From: Lachnospiraceae bacterium
GTDB taxonomy: Bacteria > Bacillota > Clostridia > Lachnospirales > Lachnospiraceae
Assembly: GCA_014804565.1 (NCBI GenBank)
Contig: JAAUZN010000052.1
Coordinates: 1-7,001 of the forward strand
Direction of reading: 5' to 3'
Length of the DNA stretch: 7,001 nt
Numbering within the stretch: position 1 is the first letter of the stretch; every line of letters starts with the position of its first letter. Below are positions 1 to 5,960 of this stretch, piece after piece. The notes beneath the pieces are model-generated. The model did no database searches. It had not been told where the DNA came from and saw only the letters and a list, made by a program, of their open reading frames with translations. The translations under genes were made by a program, and so were the position numbers.

Positions 1-1246
1 ATTCATCCATTGCCATCGGCCTGTTTCGAAACTTGCATTCCACGAAAATTCCCCGCTCTCTTTTCCGGTCAAGGGCAAGCAAATCTACATCATCCTGTTC
101 CTTAATGACCGGATTATTGCCCCACCACCTGCCAATGACATATGGAACAAAAGGAAGCCTTTCGGCCTGGGCCTGTCTGATTAAATACTGTCTGCAAATA
201 TCTTCAAACACAGGACCCATATAATCGCTGATTTCCCCCATGATTTCATCCGCTGCTTTATCAAGCCCTAACATATTGTAATAACTTCTGTTTGAAAACA
301 CATATCTGTACCAGAACTTATAAAAGTGATCGGTAACCTCATAAATGCCCTTTTTACTACTATCCGATTCACCGCAGGGAATATGCTTTTCCAGCAGACG
401 GAGAGTTTGTAATGTCAACATATATTTGCTGCACTTGCTCTTTTCCTCATGAATGCGATCTGCAATTTCCACAACTCTGTTACAGCCGTTTGCGACCGCT
501 TCCAAAATGGAATTATAAACAGCCGGTTCCCTGAGTTCCATGCGAAGCAAAGCCTGTGGCTCATCATTCAAAAATGCGCCGTCTGTCAGAATTTCTGAAA
601 TAAGATTCTCTTTAAGAGACCGTTTCGGATTGAACGCATTCAAATATCTGGGAACACCTCCTAACATCCCGTATGCGATCAGCTTCTCTTCCTCCGAATA
701 ATTCGGAAAAAACTCTGCGCTCTCCAGATAGTCAAACGGCAAAACTTCCATACTGCCCGTACAGCGGCCATATAAAGGACTCTTGTATCCCATAACATCA
801 TTCAGCATAAAACTGACACTTGAACCGCAAAGAATCAGAAATATATTTCGTTCTTTCCAATCGTGATCAATCTTATGCTGCAAAATACTCTTTATGCTGG
901 GATTTGTTGCCGCCAGAAAGGGAAATTCATCAATGATCAACACGCTTCTTTGATCTTGTGCTTTTCTGCCAAAGTAATTCAACGCATCCTCCCAATTTTC
1001 GAAATTCGCTATAAAATTACCATCAAAATACTCCTGTACGAGTCTCGAAAAATCCTGTAAATTTAAAGTATCATTTTTTTCCTGCGCAGAAAAAAATATG
1101 GTTTTATGCATTTTGGAAAATTCCTGTAAAATAGTGGTTTTTCCGATTCTTCGTCTCCCATACATAACCATAAACTCAAACCGCATATTAGAATACATCT
1201 GTTCAAGCTGATTCATTTCTTTTTTTCTTCCGATCAAGATTATCAT
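1..1246 (-). CDS. COG1672/DUF234-type P-loop ATPase with C-terminal nuclease-like domain (3' end outside window)
   Basis: The minus-strand frame stays open for 415 codons, from the ATG at 1246 to the left edge, with no stop, so the gene is partial. An AAA+/STAND-like ATPase domain comes first. It shows IGRKKE at residues 5-10, a Walker A GRRRIGKTT at about 30-38, a Walker B SVLIIDEFPF with D106/E107, a sensor-1-like LILCGSS at about 137-143, and a GR pair near 160. A winged-helix-like middle part (about 250-320) follows. The visible C-terminus matches the DUF234 region, a PD-(D/E)xK-like fold, with DVDLLALD around 386-393 and FVECKF around 401-406. Full-length relatives are somewhat longer, so probably only several tens of residues are missing. 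The family is patchily distributed in bacteria and archaea, is often multicopy, and has no settled function. Start choice: AGAGAGG abuts the ATG at 1246, whereas a TTG at 1237 has a 9-base spacing and would give MIGRKKE, so 1237 may be the true start. The gene is AT-richer than the rest of the window. Confidence 0.88.
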   Translation of the reverse strand, partial: MIILIGRKKEMNQLEQMYSNMRFEFMVMYGRRRIGKTTILQEFSKMHKTIFFSAQEKNDTLNLQDFSRLVQEYFDGNFIANFENWEDALNYFGRKAQDQRSVLIIDEFPFLAATNPSIKSILQHKIDHDWKERNIFLILCGSSVSFMLNDVMGYKSPLYGRCTGSMEVLPFDYLESAEFFPNYSEEEKLIAYGMLGGVPRYLNAFNPKRSLKENLISEILTDGAFLNDEPQALLRMELREPAVYNSILEAVANGCNRVVEIADRIHEEKSKCSKYMLTLQTLRLLEKHIPCGESDSSKKGIYEVTDHFYKFWYRYVFSNRSYYNMLGLDKAADEIMGEISDYMGPVFEDICRQYLIRQAQAERLPFVPYVIGRWWGNNPVIKEQDDVDLLALDRKRERGIFVECKFRNRPMAMDE

Positions 1247-1253
1247 CCTCTCT
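1247..1253 (-). promoter_or_regulatory. Ribosome binding site of the ATPase gene; bears on start choice
   Basis: The minus strand reads AGAGAGG directly before the ATG at 1246, leaving no spacer. Relative to the TTG at 1237 it has a normal spacing of 9 bases. If this is the true Shine-Dalgarno site, the TTG start is favoured and the product begins MIGRKKEM, which resembles the usual N-terminus of this ATPase family. Confidence 0.5.
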
Positions 1254-1282
1254 TTTCGCAATCCTCAAACTAATAATTATCC

Positions 1283-1328
1283 AAAATAAAAACACTACTT
1301 ATAAGTAGTATACTTTAAAGTAGTGTTT
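1283..1328 (-). terminator. Possible weak intrinsic terminator of the upstream operon
   Basis: Read on the minus strand, the 11-base stem (or the smaller 16-base palindrome inside it) runs into a T-rich tract at 1292-1283 (TTTTTATTTT). It lies about 50 bases after the stop codon of the AIM24-family gene. That is terminator geometry, but the stem is AT-rich and the outer loop is 17 bases, so it would be weak. The palindromes may equally be an operator for the promoter at the same place, or serve both roles. Confidence 0.35.
1290..1328. repeat. Nested inverted repeats over the ATPase promoter (candidate operator)
   Basis: Outer arms AAACACTACTT (1290-1300) and AAGTAGTGTTT (1318-1328) are perfect 11-base reverse complements with a 17-base spacer. 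Two further perfect palindromes share this sequence: ACTACTTATAAGTAGT (1294-1309, 16 bases) and TACTTTAAAGTA (1311-1322, 12 bases). The heptamer AAGTAGT or its complement therefore occurs three times within 31 bases. The layout suits a dimeric DNA-binding protein with two or three half-sites around the -10 box and transcription start. The same sequence can also fold as a hairpin in RNA. Confidence 0.7.
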
Positions 1329-1335
1329 CCATCAA
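1307..1335 (-). promoter_or_regulatory. Sigma-A type promoter for the ATPase gene
   Basis: On the minus strand a -35 box TTGATG (1335-1330) is followed after exactly 17 bases by a -10 box TATACT (1312-1307). An AT-rich stretch lies upstream at about 1336-1370 and could serve as an UP-like element. Transcription would begin near 1300, leaving a leader of about 50 bases before the ATPase start. The promoter lies in a set of nested palindromes, and its -10 box falls between the two arms of the outer one. A repressor bound there would block it. Promoter strength and use are inferred. Confidence 0.6.
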
Positions 1336-1376
1336 GAACAAAATTATAATTGTTTATAAAGTGTTGATTCTATTTC

Positions 1377-2060
1377 CTACCTCGACGACGGCACCATCCT
1401 GATGATCCTGCCCGCGAACTCATTGAAGTTCTGCGTCTGGAGTATCACCTTGCCCGGTCCTGTCAGCTTTGTCAGGAACAAGCCTTCGCCGCCCAGAAAG
1501 ATATTTTTCAGTCCCTTTACGGTCTCGATATCATACTGCACGGTTCTTTCAAAAGCCACCACATTTCCCGTATCCACTTTAATGACTTCTCCAGGCGCCA
1601 GATTTTTCTCCACCTTATTGCCATCAATCTCAAGGAACACCATGCCGGATCCGCTGATATCCTGCAGGATAAATCCCTCGCCGCCGAATAAGCCTGCGGA
1701 AAACTTCTTGGTAAACGTCACATTCAGGTTGACGGTCTCCTGGGCGCAGAGAAACGCACCCTTCTGGCAGATCATACCGCCGCTGGTTCCCACATCGATG
1801 GGAAGCACTTCGCCGGCCACCGTGGAGGCAAAAGCCACCATGCTGCCCGCACGCTCCGCCTTATAGGTCGCCATAAACAGGGATTCCCCCGAAAACATTC
1901 TGCCAATACTTTTGCCCAGACCGCCCTTCATGTTGGAATCCATGGCAATGCCATCCGACATCCACGCCATACCGCCCGACTGAGTGTACATGGATTCTCC
2001 CGGCGCATCGAAGGTAACCTCTACCGCCGGCATTGTGTCTCCTATGATTTTGTACTGCAT
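1377..2060 (-). CDS. AIM24 / TIGR00266 family protein
   Basis: A complete 227-residue protein that starts at ATG 2060 behind a strong site (AAAGGAGG, 8-base spacing) and ends in TAG. Length and sequence match the bacterial AIM24/TIGR00266 family, a beta-rich fold related to the trp-RNA-binding attenuation protein-like superfamily. Its bacterial role is unknown. No signal peptide or membrane segment is visible, so the protein is probably cytoplasmic. A three-fold internal repeat can be seen: an F/L-x-G-E-x-L/F core followed by a glycine-centred turn at about 56-75, 125-141 and 189-205 (GGEGFIL and GGEGLFL in the last two), consistent with a pseudo-symmetric beta barrel. It is the last gene of the minus-strand block, 33 bases after the DUF2156 gene, and could be read from the same transcript. 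Family assignment is firm; any tie to the signalling genes upstream is inferred from position only. Confidence 0.9.
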   Translation of the reverse strand: MQYKIIGDTMPAVEVTFDAPGESMYTQSGGMAWMSDGIAMDSNMKGGLGKSIGRMFSGESLFMATYKAERAGSMVAFASTVAGEVLPIDVGTSGGMICQKGAFLCAQETVNLNVTFTKKFSAGLFGGEGFILQDISGSGMVFLEIDGNKVEKNLAPGEVIKVDTGNVVAFERTVQYDIETVKGLKNIFLGGEGLFLTKLTGPGKVILQTQNFNEFAGRIIRMVPSSR

Positions 2061-2068
2061 GTTATATT

Positions 2069-2076
2069 CCTCCTTT
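2069..2076 (-). promoter_or_regulatory. Strong ribosome binding site of the AIM24-family gene
   Basis: The minus strand reads AAAGGAGG, a near-perfect anti-Shine-Dalgarno match, 8 bases before the ATG at 2060. It is the strongest site in the window. It suggests independent, efficient translation of this last gene, unlike the coupled genes just upstream. Confidence 0.8.
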
Positions 2077-2093
2077 ATGATTATTCAAGCCCC

Positions 2094-2975
2094 TCAATCA
2101 GAACTGCTGCAGCCGTAAGCAGCATACATTTTCAAGAGACCTGCAGGTTTCATTTGTTTTTTCATGGTGCGCAGACCTTCCACTCCCAGATCTTCTTCCG
2201 CGTTGATCCACTTATAGCTCTCCGGCAGCAGACGGATCAACCGGTTCCTGGTGTAAACTGACAATCCGGTCAGACACTCCACCTGCTTTACCATCGCAAG
2301 GTCAAACAGATCCTCACAAAGTGGATATCCCGCCGCAATGGCATATGGTCTGCCGTCCACTCTCACCAGGACACCCAAAACACCCAAGGCTTCTCTATTT
2401 TCAAGAAGAACTCCTCCTGCCCGTTCATCCTTTAGCCCTGTTTCCTGCGAAGAGCGCCTTTCCCAACATTGATTCACTTTTAAGGCATCCTGCAGATTAT
2501 GCTCGTCCAGTTCTTCTACACTCAGCTCATAATCCGCCTTTATGCGGTTGATGTGATTCCTCTGACCGGAGAATTTCTTTCCTGTAAGCTCCTGCTGCTG
2601 CCGTCTGTCGTACAGATATTCAGAATCCTCCTCACATTCCCGAATCAGAAATCTGCCCGGAAATTCCCGCTCAAGAGAGGCCGCATCCTGCTCCCGCATA
2701 TAATAAAATACAGCTTCCCGGTCTTCCTCGAGAATTTCAAAGAGCAGTTCCTTCACCGCTCCCGGCTCTCCGCACGGATAAAACCACGCATGCTCTCCCC
2801 GAAGTCCAAACTTCAGGATAAAAACCTGTTCCTTTATATGAATGCGCAGCCCCATTTCTTCCCTCCATATATAAAGAGAAGCAAATCCATGGGAAGCAGC
2901 CCTGTGTCCATATGTATTCCGTATTGTTTCCACTTGCGTCTGCATGGACAATTCGATTCCCTGTAACTGTATCAT
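2094..2975 (-). CDS. DUF2156 / LPG-synthase C-terminal-like (GNAT-fold) transferase
   Basis: A complete 293-residue soluble protein. It matches the DUF2156 family (phosphatidylglycerol lysyltransferase C-terminal domain-like, tandem GNAT fold) and has no membrane part. Supporting stretches are EYLYDRRQQQELTGKKFSGQRNHI with the GKKFxxxRNHI pattern at about 132-142, and the hallmark NAEEDLGVEGLRTMKKQMKP at 258-277. Some relatives are the catalytic half of MprF, which moves an amino acid from aminoacyl-tRNA to a lipid. Stand-alone members of about 290-300 residues are common in Firmicutes and uncharacterised, so the substrate cannot be named. The ATG at 2975 overlaps the stop of the formyltransferase gene (ATGA), and AGGG sits 10 bases upstream inside that gene, so translation is probably coupled. 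A second ATG at residue 11 is a less likely start. The close pairing with a formyltransferase suggests a shared pathway; this is inference. Confidence 0.86.
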   Translation of the reverse strand: MIQLQGIELSMQTQVETIRNTYGHRAASHGFASLYIWREEMGLRIHIKEQVFILKFGLRGEHAWFYPCGEPGAVKELLFEILEEDREAVFYYMREQDAASLEREFPGRFLIRECEEDSEYLYDRRQQQELTGKKFSGQRNHINRIKADYELSVEELDEHNLQDALKVNQCWERRSSQETGLKDERAGGVLLENREALGVLGVLVRVDGRPYAIAAGYPLCEDLFDLAMVKQVECLTGLSVYTRNRLIRLLPESYKWINAEEDLGVEGLRTMKKQMKPAGLLKMYAAYGCSSSD

Positions 2976-3766
2976 ATTTTTCTTACCCTGTCTGCTATAA
3001 TCTCACCGTCTTTGATCGGAAAAGTTATAGAGCCGGGCGCTTCCTCTCGGCGAATCCGGCCATAGATCAGTTCAAACTTGTCATTCCCGTTTCTGTAAAT
3101 ACACTCATATCCCCAGAAAGCACGCAGGATCTTATCCGCTTCCCTGCAATCCATTGCAGAGGTGACCGTCCAGTCCTTTTCTTCCGGCATCTTCAAGTAT
3201 TCTCCTTCTCCCTGCACCCTTGCCGATTTCCAGAGCTGTTCAAAATCCTGTATCAGCTGCCGCATCAATTCCGGAAGCTGTTTACGCATGCGCATGGTAA
3301 GTGTCTCCAGATTATCATCCGCATAGATCGGGACTTCCTTCTGAAGCAGAATATCGCCCTCGTCAAATTCCTCCGACATCTTATGGATCGTGATACCGCT
3401 TACCGTATCCCCTTGTAAAATTGCAACAGGCATAGGCCATGCTCCCCGCCCTTTCGGCAGAAGGGAAGGATGAATATTGACAATGGGAATCTTCTCTTTT
3501 TCTCTTATGGGAATTCGGTGATAATAGCCTCCGCAGATGATCAGATCAAAACCTCTGCTGCTCCAGTCATCCAAATCCGCCGCAGTGATCTTTCCAATCT
3601 TTAAAGGAATATGATGCTCCTCCGCATAATGACAGATCTCACGATTAAACTCTGTCACATTGTCTGTTTTACATGTTACGATCTGACCGATTTCACATAG
3701 TCCGGCCAATTCCGAAAGCGCCGGATAAAAGAGGTCGATTCCGATATAAACAATTTTCTTTATCAA
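2972..3766 (-). CDS. Formyltransferase-fold enzyme (methionyl-tRNA/GAR formyltransferase-like), substrate unknown
   Basis: A 264-residue protein with an N-terminal Rossmann-like part (KKIVYIGID at the start) and the formyl-transfer core. N97 and H99 in VNIHPSLLPKGRG, and D135 in EEFDEGDIL, match the Asn-His-Asp catalytic set of 10-formyltetrahydrofolate-dependent formyltransferases (GAR transformylase, Fmt, sugar N-formyltransferases). A short C-terminal part (about 205-264, with APGSITFPIKDG near 243-254) resembles a reduced Fmt C-terminal subdomain. It is clearly shorter than housekeeping Fmt (about 310 residues) and lies outside any def-fmt or pur context, so it is probably a specialised paralogue acting on an amino-sugar, amino acid or other amine. 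The start is TTG at 3766; AGGGG, 10 bases upstream, overlaps the end of the preceding gene, which implies coupling. Family is confident; substrate unknown. Confidence 0.87.
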   Translation of the reverse strand: MIKKIVYIGIDLFYPALSELAGLCEIGQIVTCKTDNVTEFNREICHYAEEHHIPLKIGKITAADLDDWSSRGFDLIICGGYYHRIPIREKEKIPIVNIHPSLLPKGRGAWPMPVAILQGDTVSGITIHKMSEEFDEGDILLQKEVPIYADDNLETLTMRMRKQLPELMRQLIQDFEQLWKSARVQGEGEYLKMPEEKDWTVTSAMDCREADKILRAFWGYECIYRNGNDKFELIYGRIRREEAPGSITFPIKDGEIIADRVRKI

Positions 3767-3773
3767 CTTCTTA

Positions 3774-4187
3774 TCACCCCTGCAGGTATTTGACGATCGT
3801 CAGTACATTCTTCCCGTCTTCATAAGAATACGTCACTTCATCCATGAGCTTCTTTACCATCAGGATTCCCAGCCCGCCTATGGAGCGTTCCTCTGCCGAG
3901 AGAGAAATATCTGCATCCTCTTTCTCAAGCGGATCAAAAGGCGTTCCCGCATCCAGAAACTGAATCGCAATTTTCGGCGGCTCACTGCCGGCCTCACAGC
4001 GTATCACAGCCTCTCCCCCGCCGGAAGGATAAGCATAATGTACAATATTGACATATATTTCTTCCACTGCGATTTCCACCTGCGACATCACCTTAAGAGA
4101 GCAGCCTGCCGCCTCCAGCTCTCCACGGACAAATTCCTGCACCTCTTCAAGGCGATCCGCCGATGCCTGTAATACAAGTTCTTTCAT
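3774..4187 (-). CDS. Stand-alone RsbW/SpoIIAB-like ATP-binding regulator (HATPase_c_2)
   Basis: A complete 137-residue GHKL-fold protein of anti-sigma-factor/serine kinase type. All three nucleotide motifs are present. The N box AVEEIYVNIVHYAY (about 40-53) has E43 and the Mg-coordinating N47. The G1-like box is DAGTPFDP (79-86). The G2-like box GGLGILMVKKLMD (104-116) is followed by a closing NVLTIVKYL strand. In RsbW and SpoIIAB this domain phosphorylates a STAS anti-anti-sigma protein and binds a sigma factor; the matching PP2C reverses the phosphorylation. Here a SpoIIE-type phosphatase lies directly upstream, 55 bases away, so the two are probably a functional pair. No STAS protein or sigma factor is in the window, so its target is unknown. 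AAGGTG sits 9 bases before the ATG. Translation of the formyltransferase begins 7 bases after its stop. Confidence 0.92.
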   Translation of the reverse strand: MKELVLQASADRLEEVQEFVRGELEAAGCSLKVMSQVEIAVEEIYVNIVHYAYPSGGGEAVIRCEAGSEPPKIAIQFLDAGTPFDPLEKEDADISLSAEERSIGGLGILMVKKLMDEVTYSYEDGKNVLTIVKYLQG

Positions 4188-4242
4188 GCTTTTCTACACC
4201 TTTTAACCTTCCTCTTATACCACCTTGATCAGTACCGGTCAT

Positions 4243-5931
4243 TTACATACTATCCGCAACCTGCAGGGAAAGCATGGTAATATCGTCAAACTGCATTGCC
4301 TCTCCCACAAACCGGTCTATCTCGTCCTTGACTCCTCCAACCAGTTTCTCCGGATCGCTATCGCATTTTCCGTTCAGCGCATTTAACATCCTCTCTGTGC
4401 CAAACAGGGTCTGTCCGGCATCCGTTGCTTCCGGAACACCGTCTGTATATACAAATAGTGTATCCCCCGCGTGCAGTTCCATTTCATATTCCTTATACCG
4501 GGTGTTCTCCATTCCCGCCAGAACAAAGCCGTGAGGATCTTTAAACAGTTCAAAGCTGCCTCCCGCCCGTCTGATCGCCGGATATTCGTGTCCTGCGTTT
4601 GCCGCAGTCACTTTCCCTGTTGAAATCTCATAAACAGCAAGCCATACCGTGACGAACATTTCCGCCTCGTTGTTTTCACAGAGTTGATTATTGACCGCCT
4701 CGAGAACCGCTTTGGGAGAACCACCCATCATCATCTGGTTCTTGATCAGCGTCTTTGTTATGACCATGAACAGCGCTGCCGGAACGCCTTTTCCCGACAC
4801 ATCGGCAATTACCAGCGCCAGATGATCCTCATCTACGAGAAAGAAATCATAAAAATCTCCTCCCACCTCTTTCGCCGGGTTCATGGATGCAAAAATATCA
4901 AACTCCTTTCTCTCCGGAAAAGCCGGAAAGATACCCGGCAGCATATCCGCCTGAATCTGCGTCGCCACATTCAGCTCCGCACCGATACGCTCTTTTTCCG
5001 CTGTCACAAGGGTAATATCTTCAATGTACTGATTGATATCCTGCTCCATCTGACGAAATGCACAAAAAAGATTCTCGATCTCATCCCCTGTACGGATCTG
5101 CAGCCTGTCAAAAACAGAAAAGGCCCCGCCCTGACGCCCTTCGGATTTCTCCTGTACATATTGGGAGGCCGAAAAGGTAAGGCTGTCAATGGGTTTTACT
5201 ACCGCCTGATTCATCCAGCGAATTGCCAGACCTGTTAAAATCGCGGTAAGAGTGATCAACAGTATCATCAGTTTGAACAGATAGGAATGTCTGGCTTTCA
5301 TCACATTATCCATGGAGATATCCACCATGGCATGGGCGATCACCGTGCCGTCTTCATCCAGGATCGGCGCGCCAGCAGAGCAGAGCCATCCAAACTCTTC
5401 TGTTCTTGTAATATAGGCCGGAAATCCTCCTTCCGGATGAGAGAGTGCCTCATAATTCTGCTCATACACAATGTCCCATGTGCCTGCAGGACATGCTTTT
5501 TCCGACGTATCTGCGTCTACGATGTAAACACATGTCTTTGTCTGCTGATCCATATACACAATATAGAGAGACATCACGGAATTTGCCTCTCTGACTTTAT
5601 ATAAAGTATCAAAGAGCTGCTGATACCCCTCTGTCTTTAAAGCGTCATACTTCGCCAGATAAGCCGCCTGTTCCTCCTCGTCGTTCCATTCCGGCGCAGG
5701 ATCTGCAAGATAGATTTCCTTAATCGCATCCGCATAATATTTCGTCAGATCCTTATCCACCATAGCCGCCGCTGTTTTGGCTATGCTCATCGTTACATGC
5801 CCATAATAGTTGTCTACTGTCTTTGCAAAAATATAATAGCTGACAAAAGCGGCTGCCGCTGCCAGCAAAAAGGCAAACAGCAAAATCATCATCGCCACTT
5901 TCCGGCTAAGGGAGCATCTGACCTTCTCCAT
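4243..5931 (-). CDS. Membrane sensor with HAMP-like linker and SpoIIE/RsbU-type PP2C phosphatase
   Basis: A 562-residue protein. A short basic N-terminus precedes membrane helix 1 (about 11-36). An extracytoplasmic region of some 180 residues (about 40-217, Cache-like by layout) ends in the GWLCSAGAPILDEDGTVIAHAMVDIS stretch typical of PAS/Cache folds. Membrane helix 2 (about 220-238), a HAMP-like segment with VVKPID near 244-249, and a coiled linker (about 290-325) lead to the PP2C domain (about 340-562). Metal and catalytic motifs are intact: EVGGDFYDFF (355-364), IADVSGKGVPAA (375-386), NAGHEYP (445-451), YTDGVPEA (495-502) and QFDDITML (547-554). It should dephosphorylate a serine/threonine-phosphorylated STAS-type partner in response to an external signal. 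The frame continues upstream to a GTG at 5949, but GGAGG at 5941-5937 lies 5 bases before the ATG at 5931, so that start is preferred. It begins about 30 bases after the transporter-fusion gene. Confidence 0.93.
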   Translation of the reverse strand: MEKVRCSLSRKVAMMILLFAFLLAAAAAFVSYYIFAKTVDNYYGHVTMSIAKTAAAMVDKDLTKYYADAIKEIYLADPAPEWNDEEEQAAYLAKYDALKTEGYQQLFDTLYKVREANSVMSLYIVYMDQQTKTCVYIVDADTSEKACPAGTWDIVYEQNYEALSHPEGGFPAYITRTEEFGWLCSAGAPILDEDGTVIAHAMVDISMDNVMKARHSYLFKLMILLITLTAILTGLAIRWMNQAVVKPIDSLTFSASQYVQEKSEGRQGGAFSVFDRLQIRTGDEIENLFCAFRQMEQDINQYIEDITLVTAEKERIGAELNVATQIQADMLPGIFPAFPERKEFDIFASMNPAKEVGGDFYDFFLVDEDHLALVIADVSGKGVPAALFMVITKTLIKNQMMMGGSPKAVLEAVNNQLCENNEAEMFVTVWLAVYEISTGKVTAANAGHEYPAIRRAGGSFELFKDPHGFVLAGMENTRYKEYEMELHAGDTLFVYTDGVPEATDAGQTLFGTERMLNALNGKCDSDPEKLVGGVKDEIDRFVGEAMQFDDITMLSLQVADSM

Positions 5932-5936
5932 ACTTT

Positions 5937-5941
5937 CCTCC
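5937..5941 (-). promoter_or_regulatory. Ribosome binding site deciding the start of the SpoIIE-type phosphatase
   Basis: GGAGG on the minus strand lies 5 bases upstream of the ATG at 5931. The longer in-frame alternatives, GTG at 5949 and ATG at 5943, have no comparable site upstream. This supports a product beginning MEKVRCSLSRK, with a positive N-terminus before the first membrane helix. Confidence 0.7.
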
Positions 5942-5960
5942 ATTCCCACGCGCTCTGCCG

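Noticed and set aside
33..1060. Short plus-strand open frames in the first kilobase
   Set aside because: The minus strand carries an uninterrupted ATPase frame with Walker A, Walker B and DUF234 motifs across the whole stretch.
1338..1356. AT-rich imperfect inverted repeat containing the palindrome AATTATAATT
   Set aside because: Arms are only about five bases plus a low-complexity AT core, common by chance in AT-rich intergenic DNA. At most it could be an UP-like element.
1402..1866. Open plus-strand frame of 154 codons inside the AIM24-family gene
   Set aside because: It is the antisense shadow of a well-supported gene, has no convincing ribosome binding site, and its product resembles no known family.
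2499..3418. Two long plus-strand open frames across the DUF2156 and formyltransferase genes
   Set aside because: Both lie antisense to genes with clear family motifs, run across the boundary between them, and give low-complexity products rich in Phe, Pro, Leu and Ser typical of shadow frames.
4188..4242. The 55-base gap between the phosphatase and the stand-alone GHKL gene, as a possible terminator or promoter
   Set aside because: I see no stem with a T-tract and no paired -35/-10 boxes with proper spacing, only the AAGGTG ribosome binding site of the next gene.
4684..5604. Plus-strand open frames opposite the phosphatase gene
   Set aside because: These are antisense shadows; the phosphatase on the other strand has every PP2C motif intact.
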